Shown: positions 26,292 to 35,759, counted from the stretch's first letter. The stretch is DNA of 64,000 bases from Bradyrhizobium iriomotense (GCF_018129405.1 NZ_JAFCLP010000013.1:1-64000); one strand, 5' to 3'. Numbers and translations are program-made. The notes: generated by a model not told the origin, from the sequence alone.

Positions 26292-26858
26292 CTAACCCTT
26301 CAAGGACGCGTCAACGGCGGCATTGACCGACGCGGCATCCGGAATGACGCCGGTGAGCTGCTGCACGATGGTGCCTGCCGCATCGGCCGCGATGCCGCGG
26401 ACGTTGCTCATGGCGGTCGTGCGGGTCGAGGCGATGGTCTTTTCCGCCTCGGCGAGCTTGGCCGCCAGCTGCTCTTCCAGGGCCTTGCGCTCGGCGTCCG
26501 CCTGCGCATTCGCCTTGTCGCGGGATTCGTTGCCGATCGCCTGCGCCCGCGAACGCGCCGAAGCGAGCTCGCTTTCATAGGCCTTCAGCGCAGCCTCGGA
26601 CTGGTCCTTCAGCTTCTGCGCTTCGGCGAGGTCGCCCTCGATCTTGTTCTGACGCGCTTCGATCGCACCGCCGACCTTCGGCAGAGCGAGCTTGGACACG
26701 ATCACGTAAAGCAGGACGAAGAAAATCGCGAGCGACACCAGCTGCGAAGCAAAGGTGCTGCTCTCGAACGGCGGAAAGCCACCGCCGTGATGACCGCCAT
26801 CGGCTTCGGTGTGGGCGCCCGCCGCCGGACTTTTCGCCCCGCCATGACTCTCGGCCAT
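26292..26858 (-). CDS. ATP synthase F0 subunit b'
   Basis: A 188-residue second b-type subunit (atpG or atpF2 in different schemes), typical of photosynthetic and other alphaproteobacteria. It has a His/Gly-rich cytoplasmic N-terminal extension ([16 protein letters not shown]), a transmembrane helix (about 38-60) and a long coiled-coil stalk helix. Located between atpE and the b subunit gene. Confidence 0.93.
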   Translation of the reverse strand: MAESHGGAKSPAAGAHTEADGGHHGGGFPPFESSTFASQLVSLAIFFVLLYVIVSKLALPKVGGAIEARQNKIEGDLAEAQKLKDQSEAALKAYESELASARSRAQAIGNESRDKANAQADAERKALEEQLAAKLAEAEKTIASTRTTAMSNVRGIAADAAGTIVQQLTGVIPDAASVNAAVDASLKG

Positions 26859-26918
26859 GGAGTACTCCCGTTGCTGTCACGCGCCGCTTCGGATGAAGCG
26901 GCGCGAAAGAAGTCGTTC

Positions 26919-27146
26919 TCAGAAAACGAACAGCAGAAGCAGCGCGATCAGCAGCGAGAAGATGCCGAGCGCTTCGGTCACGGCGAAGCCGAAGATCAGG
27001 TTGCCGAACTGGCCCTGAGCGGCCGACGGGTTGCGGACGGCTGCGGCGAGGTAGTTGCCGAAGATCACGCCCACGCCGACGCCCGCACCGCCCATGCCGA
27101 TGCACGCGATGCCCGCGCCGATAAGTTTAGCTGCTGCCGGATCCAT
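26919..27146 (-). CDS. atpE: ATP synthase F0 subunit c
   Basis: A 75-residue proteolipid hairpin. The first helix carries [21 protein letters not shown], a run of small residues for ring packing; the polar loop has RNPSAAQGQ; the second helix has the proton-carrying Glu in AVTEALGIF. The ATG at 27146 has an AAGGAG ribosome-binding site. Strong initiation fits the high copy number of this subunit. Confidence 0.96.
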   Translation of the reverse strand: MDPAAAKLIGAGIACIGMGGAGVGVGVIFGNYLAAAVRNPSAAQGQFGNLIFGFAVTEALGIFSLLIALLLLFVF

Positions 27147-27199
27147 TTTAGACTCCTTGGAAGAAAGATTGGGTTGTGGGTGGAAATTCCCCGGACCGC

Positions 27200-27949
27200 T
27201 CAGTGTCCCGGATGAATGGCGTCGTTGAGGTAGATGCAGGTCAGGATCGCAAACACATAGGCTTGCAGGAACGCGACCAGAATCTCGAGAGCGTACAGCG
27301 CGATCGTGAGTGCCAGCGGCAGCACGCCGCCGACCCAGCCGATGGCGCCGAGGGAGAAGCCGAGCATGGCGACGAAGCCCGCGAACACCTTCAGCGCGAT
27401 GTGGCCGGCCAGCATGTTGGCGAACAGACGAATGCTGTGCGAGACCGGCCGCAGGAAGAACGACAGGACCTCGATGAACATGACCAGCGGAAGGACGTAG
27501 CCGGGGACGCCGTGAGGAACGAAAATCGAGAAGAATTTCAGGCCGTTCTTGGCGACGCCGTAGATCAGCACGGTGAAGAAGACCAGCAGCGCCAGCCCTG
27601 CGGTGACGATCAGGTGGCTCGACACCGTGAAGGTGTAGGGGATGATGCCGACCAGGTTCGAGACGCAGATGAACATGAACAGCGAGAAGATCAGCGGGAA
27701 GAACTTCATGCCTTCTGCGCCGGCCGTCGAACGGATGGTGCTGGCTACGAACTCGTAGGAGATCTCGGCGACCGACTGCAGGCGCCCGGGAACCAGCTGC
27801 GTGCCGCTGGCAAGCATCAGGATCGAGATGATCGCCACCGCCACCAGCATGTAGAGCGACGAATTGGTGAAGGCGATCGTGTGATTGCCGATATGGCCCA
27901 GGGTGAAGAGAGGCTCGATGTTGAACTGGTGGATCGGGTCGATTTTCAT
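27200..27949 (-). CDS. atpB: ATP synthase F0 subunit a
   Basis: A 249-residue polytopic stator subunit with five to six transmembrane segments. The essential Arg174 lies in [12 protein letters not shown] and the terminal helix has [17 protein letters not shown]. It forms the two proton half-channels facing the c ring. Follows atpI by 110 bases and precedes atpE by 53. Confidence 0.96.
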   Translation of the reverse strand: MKIDPIHQFNIEPLFTLGHIGNHTIAFTNSSLYMLVAVAIISILMLASGTQLVPGRLQSVAEISYEFVASTIRSTAGAEGMKFFPLIFSLFMFICVSNLVGIIPYTFTVSSHLIVTAGLALLVFFTVLIYGVAKNGLKFFSIFVPHGVPGYVLPLVMFIEVLSFFLRPVSHSIRLFANMLAGHIALKVFAGFVAMLGFSLGAIGWVGGVLPLALTIALYALEILVAFLQAYVFAILTCIYLNDAIHPGH

Positions 27950-28059
27950 CAGCGCGGCATCTCTTGGTCTGCCGGGCGATGCCGGCGGGTCTCGGTCTGC
28001 CGGCCGGGCCGGCCCGTACCGGCAAGACCGGCACGATCATTCCTCTCCTGCGGATCGCC

Positions 28060-28434
28060 TTACGAACCACCGCGCCTGTTTTGACCCGCGCCCGCCGATC
28101 TCACCACATTCACCACGCCGGCCACGAAGCCCAGCAGCAGGAACACGATAAATCCGAAGGGCGACGTCGACAGCAAGCGGTCGAACCCCCAGCCAATCCC
28201 CGCTCCGACAACGACACCGGCGACCAACTCGGAGGATAACCGAAAACCAAGCGCCATCGCCGAGGCTCTGGCCGCTCTGTCCTCACCGTCACCTGCGGGT
28301 TGCTCGGTCTTGATCCGGCGGTCGCGAAATTCGGACAACCGCTGATCGAGATTTCCGAGCCGTTCGGAAAGCGCAGCTTCCTCGGACGATCTATCGCGAT
28401 CTCCATTCTCACCGTGTCCCGTGCTCTGTGCCAT
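28060..28434 (-). CDS. atpI: AtpI/AtpZ-family ATP synthase assembly protein
   Basis: A 124-residue protein with a charged N-terminal half and two transmembrane helices (about 66-84 and 92-112: [33 protein letters not shown]). The family helps c-ring assembly or divalent cation supply. First gene of the F0 operon. The ATG at 28434 follows a candidate promoter by about 60 bases. Confidence 0.9.
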   Translation of the reverse strand: MAQSTGHGENGDRDRSSEEAALSERLGNLDQRLSEFRDRRIKTEQPAGDGEDRAARASAMALGFRLSSELVAGVVVGAGIGWGFDRLLSTSPFGFIVFLLLGFVAGVVNVVRSAGAGQNRRGGS

Positions 28435-28500
28435 GCGACAAAGACCCGAAACGCTGCGGCCAAATGGAAATTACGCCCGCCACCCTCAAAAGCCGCGCGG

Positions 28501-28529
28501 ACCATACTGATGGCCTATAATCAAGTCAA
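28501..28529 (-). promoter_or_regulatory. Candidate housekeeping promoter of the atp operon
   Basis: On the minus strand a -35-like TTGACT (28529-28524) is followed after 17 bases by TATGGT (28506-28501). The expected transcript start near 28494 leaves a leader of about 60 bases before atpI. It lies in an A/T-richer patch of an otherwise empty intergenic region (28435-28793); nothing else was seen there. Confidence 0.4.
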
Positions 28530-28793
28530 GCCAAGTCACGATTGCGTCGCTTTCCGCTATGTAGCTGATTTGCTTGATAATATTGGCGTGTGCGGCAGCG
28601 CTGCGCACAGCGTGACGCCGCACCGCAGCAGCTCTCCTCTTGATCGATGGATGTGGCCGCCATTTCGCCGCGCTGCCGGGATCAAACCGGCAGGCGGGAT
28701 CGTTGATTTCGGACGGTGTTTTTGGCGGCGGATCGCCGCGCCGCGGTGTAGAATTGCGGGACGTGCCACCTGCGCGTCGTGGCGGAGAGCGCG

Positions 28794-29312
28794 ATGAGAC
28801 CAGTGACGTCATCCACAGCATCATGGCTCGCGGCGTCGTTCGCCGCTGTGATGGCCGTCAGCGGCAGCCTGGTGGCCGCGCAATCGGCGCCCGACAGCGA
28901 AAACGGCCGCTACACGATGACGCCGATCCCGGAGGGTGTGCTGCGGCTCGACACCCGCACGGGAACGATGTCGACCTGCACCAGGAATGGGACCGGCTGG
29001 GCCTGCTACGCCGTGCCCGACGAGCGCGCCGCGTTCGATGCCGAGATCGGCCGGCTCCAGGCCGAGGTCGAGAAGCTGAAGGGACAGCTCGCGGCCGGGC
29101 CGGCCGTGTCGGGCAAGATCGACGATGCGCTGCCGAAATCCGACCCGCTCAAGAAGCCGGAACCGAAGGTCGCCGAGGGCGACCGCAAGATCGAGATCCC
29201 GCTGCCAAGCGATCAGGACCTCGATCGCGTGATGTCGTTCCTGGAAAAGGCCTGGCGCCGGCTGATCGATATGGCCAACCGGGTGCAAAAGGACGTGTCG
29301 GGAAAGATTTGA
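28794..29312 (+). CDS. Secreted protein with coiled coil, unknown function
   Basis: A 172-residue protein with a signal peptide (about 1-29, cleavage after VAAQS) and an N-terminal domain containing the pattern LRLDTRTGTMSTCTRN...WACYAVPDERAA, with two Cys, then a short coiled coil (AAFDAEIGRLQAEVEKLKGQ) and a charged C terminus. ATG 28794 has GGAG seven bases upstream, better than the GTG at 28779. The RLDTxTGxxSxC pattern recurs in alphaproteobacterial secreted proteins of unknown role. Confidence 0.75.
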   Translation: MRPVTSSTASWLAASFAAVMAVSGSLVAAQSAPDSENGRYTMTPIPEGVLRLDTRTGTMSTCTRNGTGWACYAVPDERAAFDAEIGRLQAEVEKLKGQLAAGPAVSGKIDDALPKSDPLKKPEPKVAEGDRKIEIPLPSDQDLDRVMSFLEKAWRRLIDMANRVQKDVSGKI

Positions 29313-29316
29313 GTTT

Positions 29317-29457
29317 GTCGTCCTGGCGAAAGCCAGGACCCATACGCCGCGGCCTCTCGGTTCAATTTCGATGCCCGTTGCCACCTTTCGCTGTCACGCG
29401 CATTCGGGGTAATGGGTCCTGGCTCCCGTGCGCAATTGCGCACAAGGCCAGGACGAC
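29317..29457. repeat. Extragenic palindrome, family G copy 1
   Basis: Arms GTCGTCCTGGCGAAAGCCAG and GGCCAGGACGAC, inner pair AGGACCCAT / ATGGGTCCT, and a small hairpin GTGCGCAATTGCGCAC near the right end. Copy 2 at 42384-42523 has the same parts in inverted order. Confidence 0.82.
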
Positions 29458-29474
29458 GTTACGAGAGGCCCTCT

Positions 29475-29948
29475 ATGACATCAGGCAAATCCGTAACCCG
29501 CTCGGCGCCATCGACGGTGCAAGTCACCACCATCTCATCGTCACTGCTGACTGTGCAAACACCGGGCCGCGGCTTTACCGACCTCACCAGCGAAGCCGCA
29601 AAATTCATTGCCGAGGCCCACGCACGCGAAGGCGCGTTGACGCTGTTCATCCGCCACACCTCGGCGTCGCTGACGATTCAGGAGAACGCCGATCCTTCCG
29701 TGCTCGTCGATCTCACCACCGCGCTGTCCCGGCTCGCGCCGGAGAACGCCGGCTGGACGCACGATACCGAGGGGCCGGATGACATGCCTGCGCACGTCAA
29801 GACCATGCTGACGCAGACCTCGCTGCAGGTCCCGGTCCTGAACGGCAGGCTTGCGCTCGGCACCTGGCAGGCGATTTATCTGATCGAGCACCGCGCCCGC
29901 CCGCACCGGCGCGAGGTGGTGCTGCAATTCATCGGCAGCAACCAGTAG
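29475..29948 (+). CDS. YjbQ/UPF0047-family protein
   Basis: A 157-residue protein of the YjbQ family with its signatures HTSASLTIQEN (61-71), DDMPAHVK (102-109) and LGTWQAIYLIEHR (128-140). Some members have weak thiamine-phosphate synthase activity; the true role is not known. ATG 29475 is preceded by GAGAGG; longer frames to 29412 read into the repeat. Confidence 0.92.
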   Translation: MTSGKSVTRSAPSTVQVTTISSSLLTVQTPGRGFTDLTSEAAKFIAEAHAREGALTLFIRHTSASLTIQENADPSVLVDLTTALSRLAPENAGWTHDTEGPDDMPAHVKTMLTQTSLQVPVLNGRLALGTWQAIYLIEHRARPHRREVVLQFIGSNQ

Positions 29949-30006
29949 AGCGTTTTCGAGCGAGGCGGAAACCGGCCGCGCGAAGAAAGCGCGTCAAAAC
30001 AAAAAG
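29948..30006. repeat. Short extragenic repeat, family K copy 2
   Basis: AGCGTTTTCGAGCGAGGCGG at the left and AAGCGCGTCAAAACAAAAA at the right; same family and same position relative to a stop codon as 8978-9035. Confidence 0.72.
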
Positions 30007-30049
30007 CTCTGGTCCAAAACAAAACCGGCCGCGGAGACCGCGGCCGGTT
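30007..30049 (-). terminator. Intrinsic terminator of the MHS transporter gene
   Basis: A 12-bp perfect stem (AACCGGCCGCGG / CCGCGGCCGGTT, 30023-30034 and 30038-30049) with a 3-base loop. On the minus strand it is followed by TTGTTTTGG, a moderate T-tract. It ends the transporter transcript. Confidence 0.7.
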
Positions 30050-30076
30050 CGTGTCGTTTGGGTTCGCTGGCTTCGA

Positions 30077-31741
30077 TCAGGTCGCCTTGATGTCGGTGTC
30101 CTTGGTCTCGGGCAGGAACAGGAAGCCGACCACGGCGGTGATCACCGCGAACACGATCGGATACCAGAGACCCGCATAGATATCGCCCGTCGAGGCCACG
30201 ATCGCGAATGCGGTCGCCGGCAACAGTCCGCCGAACCAGCCGTTGCCGATGTGGTAGGGCAGCGACATCGAGGTGTAGCGGATCCTGGTCGGGAACAATT
30301 CGACCAGCATCGCCGCGATCGGCCCGTAGACCATGGTGACGAAGATCACCAGGATGAACAGCAGGCCAATGATGGCTGCGACCTGCGGGCGGAAGATGTC
30401 GAACGGATTCGACATCTTCACGATACCGGCGTCGCCCGCCTTCGGATAGCCGGCCGCCTGCACCGCGGCGAGCACCGCGGGGTTGCTGTCCTTGGCGTTG
30501 GCGTAGGCCACGTCCTTGCCGTTGACGACGACCTTGACCCCGGAGCCAGCCGGACCGGCCGTCGTCGAATACTTGACCGACGACTGCGACAGGTAGGCGC
30601 GCGCGGTGTCGCAAGGCGCGGTGAAGACGCGGGTGCCGACCGGGTTGAACAGGTCGCCGCAGCCTGCGGGATCCGCCACCACGTCGACCTTGACCGACTC
30701 AATCGCCTTTTCCAGCGCCGGGTTGGCGTTGCTGGTGATCATCTTGAAGATCGGGAAGAAGGTCAGCGCCGCGATCAGGCAGCCGCCGAGGATGATCGGC
30801 TTGCGGCCGATTCGGTCGGACAGCATGCCGAACACGATGAAGAAGCCGGTGCCGAACAACAGCGACCAGGCGATCAGCAGGTTGGCGGTATAGCCGTCGA
30901 CCTTCAGGATCGATTGCAGGAAGAACAGCGCGTAGAACTGCCCCGTGTACCAGACCACGCCTTGGCCCATGGTGCCGCCGAGCAGGGCGAGCAGCACGAG
31001 CTTGCCGTTCTGCCAGTTGCCGAAGGCTTCCGTCAGCGGCGCCTTCGAGCTCTTTCCCTCTTCCTTCATCTTCTGGAAGATCGGCGATTCATTGAGGCGG
31101 AGCCGGATCCAGACCGAGATACCGAGCAGCAGCACCGAGACCAGGAACGGGATGCGCCAGCCCCACTTCGCGAAATCGGCTTCGCCGGTCGCGGTGCGGG
31201 TGAACAGGATGACGAGCAGCGACAGGAACAGGCCCAGCGTCGCCGTGGTCTGGATGAAGGAGGTGTAGTAGCCGCGCTTGCCGTGCGGCGCGTGCTCCGC
31301 AACATAGGTCGCCGCACCGCCATACTCGCCGCCGAGCGCAAGGCCCTGGGCGAGGCGCAGCGCGATCAGGATGATCGGGGCTGCGATGCCGATGGTGGCC
31401 GCGTTGGGCAGCAGGCCGACGATGAAAGTCGACAGACCCATGATCAGGATGGTGACGAGGAAGGTGTATTTGCGGCCGACGATGTCGCCGATACGGCCGA
31501 ACACGATCGCGCCGAACGGACGCACCAGGAAGCCGGCGGCGAATGCCAGCAGCGCGAAGATGTCGCGGGTGGCGGGAGGATAATCCGAGAAGAACTGCAC
31601 GCCGATGATCGAGGCGAGCGAACCGTAGAGGTAAAAATCGTACCACTCGAAGACGGTACCGAGCGAGGAGGCGAGAATGACGAAACGTTCGTCCTTCGTC
31701 ATCCCTCCTGCGCCAGCCTGAGATACAGCCATTGTCGACAT
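30077..31741 (-). CDS. MHS-family (metabolite:H+ symporter) MFS transporter
   Basis: A 554-residue MFS permease of the sugar-porter-like MHS type. N-terminal signature SSLGTVFEWYDFYLYGSLA, loop motif GRIGDIVGRKYTF and the second MFS motif SDRIGRKPIIL identify it. Between the C-terminal-half helices an insert of roughly 110 residues (NANPALEKAIES... to DIFRPQ) with two Cys forms a probable periplasmic domain, making the protein longer than the usual 430-450. ATG 31741 has GGGAG upstream. Substrates of the family are dicarboxylates, shikimate, proline/betaine and similar; not predictable here. It faces the LuxR-type regulator at 32046. Confidence 0.88.
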   Translation of the reverse strand: MSTMAVSQAGAGGMTKDERFVILASSLGTVFEWYDFYLYGSLASIIGVQFFSDYPPATRDIFALLAFAAGFLVRPFGAIVFGRIGDIVGRKYTFLVTILIMGLSTFIVGLLPNAATIGIAAPIILIALRLAQGLALGGEYGGAATYVAEHAPHGKRGYYTSFIQTTATLGLFLSLLVILFTRTATGEADFAKWGWRIPFLVSVLLLGISVWIRLRLNESPIFQKMKEEGKSSKAPLTEAFGNWQNGKLVLLALLGGTMGQGVVWYTGQFYALFFLQSILKVDGYTANLLIAWSLLFGTGFFIVFGMLSDRIGRKPIILGGCLIAALTFFPIFKMITSNANPALEKAIESVKVDVVADPAGCGDLFNPVGTRVFTAPCDTARAYLSQSSVKYSTTAGPAGSGVKVVVNGKDVAYANAKDSNPAVLAAVQAAGYPKAGDAGIVKMSNPFDIFRPQVAAIIGLLFILVIFVTMVYGPIAAMLVELFPTRIRYTSMSLPYHIGNGWFGGLLPATAFAIVASTGDIYAGLWYPIVFAVITAVVGFLFLPETKDTDIKAT

Positions 31742-31934
31742 ATTGAGTCGCTCCCCGAAAATGCGTTTCCTCGCGCCCCGGGCGTCCGGATGTGCCGGAT
31801 CGACCCAGGTCTTGCCTGCAAGGTAACATCGGCGTGAAACCCGCCCCAATACGACTTTCGGCCTTGCGCACTGACGCGCACCTGACCGCGCGGTATCGGG
31901 CGCCGGTGCGCGCCGTGAAGGCTTGCGGATTAAC

Positions 31935-31951
31935 CCCTTTGCAGCAAAGGG
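31935..31951. promoter_or_regulatory. 17-bp perfect palindrome in a divergent promoter region
   Basis: CCCTTTGC-A-GCAAAGGG, an 8-bp perfect inverted repeat around one base. It lies in the 304-base gap between the MHS transporter gene (start 31741) and the LuxR-type regulator gene (start 32046), about 95 bases from the latter, which suggests a regulator-binding site. Nothing else is recognisable in this gap. Confidence 0.45.
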
Positions 31952-32045
31952 ATAATGTGCACTTGCATGCCACGGCCGGGCAGGGAAGAATTGAGGTGCC
32001 GCGGCATCGACTCGCCGGCCGGTTGCGAACGACAGCAAGAGAACG

Positions 32046-32717
32046 ATGAACGCTCCCTCGACCCATCTCGTCATTGCCGATGACCATCCCCTGTTCCGCG
32101 ACGCGCTGCGGCAGGCTGTGGCGAGCGTCCTGACCTCGGCCAGGATCGACGAGGCTGGATCGTTCGAGGATCTGACCAAGCTGCTGGAGCAGACCTCCGA
32201 CGTCGACCTGATCCTGCTCGATCTCTCGATGCCCGGGATCTCCGGCTTCTCCGGCCTGATCTATCTGCGCGCGCAATATCCGGCGGTCCCCGTGGTGATC
32301 GTTTCGGCCTCCGACGACAGCGCCACGATCCGCCGCTCGCTCGATTTCGGCGCCTCCGGCTTCATCCCCAAGCGGTTCGGCGTCGAGACGCTGCGTGACG
32401 CCATTCTCAAGGTGATGGAAGGCGACGTCTGGGTTCCCGCCGACACCGACCTGTCCGCCGCTGCCGACCCCGACATGACGCGCCTGCGCGATCGCCTGGT
32501 CACGCTGACCCCGCAGCAGGTCCGGGTCCTGATGATGCTGTCCGAGGGACTGCTCAACAAGCAGATCGCCTACGAGCTCGGCGTCTCCGAAGCCACCATC
32601 AAGGCGCACGTCTCGGCGATCCTGCAGAAGCTCGGTGTCGAGAGCCGCACCCAGGCGGTGATTGCGGCCGCGAAGATCGCCGGCGGCCAGTGGAAGCAGG
32701 GCACGCCGACGGGGTAG
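32046..32717 (+). CDS. NarL/LuxR-family response regulator
   Basis: A 223-residue regulator: receiver domain with acidic pair in IADDHPLFRD, phospho-acceptor Asp59 (LILLDLSMPG) and conserved Lys in FIPKRFG, then a LuxR-type HTH (LTPQQVRVLMMLSEGLLNKQIAYELGVS is the start of the DNA-binding domain, about 155-215). No partner kinase gene is adjacent, so it is an orphan regulator. It is divergent from the MHS transporter gene and convergent with the large winged-helix regulator gene (gap of 5 bases). Confidence 0.92.
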   Translation: MNAPSTHLVIADDHPLFRDALRQAVASVLTSARIDEAGSFEDLTKLLEQTSDVDLILLDLSMPGISGFSGLIYLRAQYPAVPVVIVSASDDSATIRRSLDFGASGFIPKRFGVETLRDAILKVMEGDVWVPADTDLSAAADPDMTRLRDRLVTLTPQQVRVLMMLSEGLLNKQIAYELGVSEATIKAHVSAILQKLGVESRTQAVIAAAKIAGGQWKQGTPTG

Positions 32718-32722
32718 TCCGG

Positions 32723-35563
32723 CTACAATGTCTCCAGCAGACCGTTGGCCGCGCTGATATCCGCCGTGTCGGAGCCTTCGACGAAACCTTCAAGCGCCGC
32801 TTCGAGCAACAGCTTTGCGTCTTTGCAGCTGCGCCGTTCAGCAAGAAGCCGCGCAAGATCGATCGCTGCGCGCAGCTCCCAGGCTTTCGCGCCCTTGCGG
32901 CGGCCAAGCTCGAGCGACTGCATCAGCAGACCTTCCACGTCGCCGGTGCTTGGCGCCGGGAGCGACAGCAAGACCTTGGCCTTCATCCGCAGCAGCTCGG
33001 GCATGTAGAGATGATCGCCGCTCTGCTCGACGAGGCGGGTCGCGTCGTCGATCAGGCGCGCGCTCTGCTCGACCTGTCCGAGCGCCAATGAGCCTTGAAC
33101 CAGCGCGATGTTGAACGTCGTGGTGAGCAGCTCGTAGCCGGCATCGTGAAGCTCGCGCAGGCTGGCTCTTATCGTCTCGACGCCGCCGGCGGCGTCGCCG
33201 CGCCGGATCGCCAGCTCGCCTTTGACGCCCCGGCCGACCGCGAGATAGGGGCCCATCGAGCGCGACTCGGCATGTGCGATGAAGCGGTCGATGTTCTCTT
33301 CGGCATCGTCGAGCTCTCCGCTCCAGAGATCGATCGAAACCGCCCAGATCAGCGCGATGCAGAGCGTGATCGGATGGTCCATCTGGGCGGCCTCGGTGAC
33401 CGTCTGCCGCGCCAGCTGCCGCGCGTCCGCGGGCCGGCCCTGCAGCCAAAGCTCCCGTGCCAGCGAGATGCCGGCCCGGTTGCGGTGATCGAAGCCGTGG
33501 ACCGTGCTGATCCGCTCCGTGCCGGGCCCCTGCCAGGCCGCCTGCAGCATGTTCAGCGCGTCACGATGCTCACCGGCCAGATGCAAGGACACGCCCAGGA
33601 GGGAATGGGCGAGGGCAATCGAGGCGGCATCGCCCAGCGCCTCGGCAACCGTGAGGCTCTGCCGCGCGTAACCAAGCGCGGCGTCGAACTGTCCCATCCG
33701 CTCGTGGAAAATGTGCATCCGGCCGAGCAGCTGAAGCTGGTTCGGCGCGTCGCTGCGCGCCTGCGCGATCGCGAGACCCCGGCGCAAGGCCGTGCGCGCC
33801 GCCTCGCTGCCGCCGCGCGTGAACATCGACGTCAGGCCGAGAGCGGCCTGGATGTGCATCTCCTCGGCGCTGGCGCGCGAGGAGGGATCGATCGCAAGCA
33901 GCGCCCGTTCCGACCAGCGCCGGCATTCGATCAGCAGCGACATCGCGAGAAAGATCGGGGCTGCAGCGGCAGCCAGCGCTATACCGATGTTCGCATTGCC
34001 ATTCGCGCCAAAACACCAGTCCAGAGCGGCGCGCACGTTGTGAAGCGCTGAGAAATGGATCGCGCGTTCGTCGGCGCTCGGCACCGTCGCCCATGTCGTG
34101 CCGGCCTGCTGCAGCCATCGCCGGTAGTAGGTCGCGTGGCGAGCCGAGAGTGCCGCGTCGTCAGGCTCGACCTCGAGCAGATAGGCGCGTGTCGTGTCGA
34201 GCAGACGGTAGCGCATCATGGCACCGACCGGTCGCGGCGCGACCATCGACTTGGCGACGAGGCTGTCGATGGCGTCGAACAGCCGCGCGCGGTCGACGTG
34301 CTCGTCCGGCACGACCTCGAGCGCGGCGTCGATGGTGAAATGTCCAGCGAAGATCGCGAGCCTGCGCAGCACGAGACGTTCGATGTCCGACAGGAGCCCG
34401 TAGCTCCAGTCCAGCGTCGCACGCAACGTCTTCTGCCGCGGCGGCGCGGTGCGCTGACCCTGCCAGAGCAGATTGAGGCGCTCATCGAGCAGCGCCGCCG
34501 TCTGCTCCAGGCCGTAGGCCTCGACCCGGCCGGCGGCGAGCTCGATCGCCAGGGCCATGCCGTCGAGCTTGCGGCAGATGCCGGCGACGAGCGCGGCGTT
34601 GCCGTCGTCGAGCGCAATCTGCGCGCCGGCAGCGGTGGCCCGCTCGATGAAGAGCTGAAGCGCGGGATAGGTCTGCGCGGCCGCCGCAGTCAGTCCGGCA
34701 CTGTCCGGCGGAACGGCAAGGGGCGCCAATCGATAGACCTGCTCGCCTTCGACACGCAGGGCTTCGCGGCTGGTTGCGAGGATATGGACATGTGGCGCGG
34801 CGTGGAAGATTTCCGCCGCCAGCGGCGCCGCCGTGGCGATGACGTGTTCGCAATTGTCGAGGATCAGCAGCATCCGCTTCTCCCTGAGATGCGCGAGCAG
34901 CGCGGGCAGGGGATCGTCGGCCTCGGCCGGCAGGCCAAGCATCAGCAGGATCGACGTGATCACGAGCTGGGGATCGTTCAGAGCAGCAAGATCGACGAAA
35001 TGTGCGGCGTCGGAGAAATTTTCGAGCAGGTCGTGAGCGATCGCCACGGCAACGGCCGTCTTGCCGACGCCGCCCGGGCCGGCGATCGTGACAAAGCGGG
35101 CCGTGATGAGCTTGTCCGAGATGGCGGCAACGGCATCGTCGCGTCCGACCATCCGTTGCAGCCGGTTCGGCAGTTTTACTGGCGGCAGCTCCATCCGCGG
35201 TGCGGGGCGCGGCTTCGCTGCAATCTCCGTTTCCGCGATCGGTGCCACGAAGCAATAGCCGCGGCCCGAGAGCGTGGTGATGTAGCGGGCGCCGTCCTTG
35301 CCGTCGCCGAGGACTTTGCGAAGCGCCGCGATGTGAAAGCGTAAGTTCGCCTCCTCGACGGCCATGCCGGGCCAGACCTGCGCCATCAGGTCCCACTTGC
35401 TGACGACCTCGTTCGGCCGCGACATCAGTGCGATCAGCGTATCGAAGCTCTTGGCGCCCATCGGCAGCGCGACGCCGTCGCGCATCACGAGCCTCTCATG
35501 CGGCCTCACGGTGAATGGCCCGAACGACAGTGTCGTTGCCGCGGGCGCGGCCGGTTCAGTCAT
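32723..35563 (-). CDS. Winged-helix / NB-ARC-like ATPase / TPR transcriptional regulator
   Basis: A 946-residue signal-integrating regulator. Residues 12-110 form an OmpR-type winged helix (FGPFTVRPHERLV ... LSGRGYCFVAPI). An AAA/NB-ARC-like ATPase follows, with Walker A GPGGVGKT (162-169) and Walker B LLILDNCEH (near 255), then a winged-helix connector, and the C-terminal 400 residues are TPR-like helical repeats. The layout matches the winged-helix LuxR/MalT-like STAND class, which switches on ligand binding. ATG 35563 begins the conserved part; an upstream extension is rejected. It is divergent from the Ohr/hydrolase/P460/SDR cluster, with a 10-bp-phased direct repeat between, so it is a likely regulator of that cluster (inference). 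Confidence 0.88.
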   Translation of the reverse strand: MTEPAAPAATTLSFGPFTVRPHERLVMRDGVALPMGAKSFDTLIALMSRPNEVVSKWDLMAQVWPGMAVEEANLRFHIAALRKVLGDGKDGARYITTLSGRGYCFVAPIAETEIAAKPRPAPRMELPPVKLPNRLQRMVGRDDAVAAISDKLITARFVTIAGPGGVGKTAVAVAIAHDLLENFSDAAHFVDLAALNDPQLVITSILLMLGLPAEADDPLPALLAHLREKRMLLILDNCEHVIATAAPLAAEIFHAAPHVHILATSREALRVEGEQVYRLAPLAVPPDSAGLTAAAAQTYPALQLFIERATAAGAQIALDDGNAALVAGICRKLDGMALAIELAAGRVEAYGLEQTAALLDERLNLLWQGQRTAPPRQKTLRATLDWSYGLLSDIERLVLRRLAIFAGHFTIDAALEVVPDEHVDRARLFDAIDSLVAKSMVAPRPVGAMMRYRLLDTTRAYLLEVEPDDAALSARHATYYRRWLQQAGTTWATVPSADERAIHFSALHNVRAALDWCFGANGNANIGIALAAAAAPIFLAMSLLIECRRWSERALLAIDPSSRASAEEMHIQAALGLTSMFTRGGSEAARTALRRGLAIAQARSDAPNQLQLLGRMHIFHERMGQFDAALGYARQSLTVAEALGDAASIALAHSLLGVSLHLAGEHRDALNMLQAAWQGPGTERISTVHGFDHRNRAGISLARELWLQGRPADARQLARQTVTEAAQMDHPITLCIALIWAVSIDLWSGELDDAEENIDRFIAHAESRSMGPYLAVGRGVKGELAIRRGDAAGGVETIRASLRELHDAGYELLTTTFNIALVQGSLALGQVEQSARLIDDATRLVEQSGDHLYMPELLRMKAKVLLSLPAPSTGDVEGLLMQSLELGRRKGAKAWELRAAIDLARLLAERRSCKDAKLLLEAALEGFVEGSDTADISAANGLLETL

Positions 35564-35680
35564 CACGAAATCTTGCTCATTTGGAAAACCGGATAACCAG
35601 CGGACGCCGATCCGGCAAGACCGGCTTTGCATCGGCATCAGACCGCGTATGCAGGCCTCCAGACCGGGTTCCCTGACCGC

Positions 35681-35697
35681 CTCACAACTTCTCACAA
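35681..35697. promoter_or_regulatory. Direct repeat CTCACAA with 10-bp period (winged-helix operator candidate)
   Basis: CTCACAA occurs at 35681-35687 and 35691-35697, in exact 10-bp register (TTGTGAG twice on the other strand). The site lies about 63 bases before the Ohr start and 118 bases before the start of the divergent winged-helix ATPase gene. OmpR-type winged helices typically bind such phased half-sites. Confidence 0.5.
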
Positions 35698-35759
35698 GTC
35701 CCAACGGGTGTCCTGCCGGGGCGGCTGGTAGTCAGTTGCGCGACGGCAAGGAGACTTTC

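Noticed and set aside
26919-28070. 383-codon minus-strand frame that ends with the ATP synthase c subunit
   Set aside because: Its upstream part is an out-of-frame reading of atpB; the c subunit starts at 27146 with AAGGAG.
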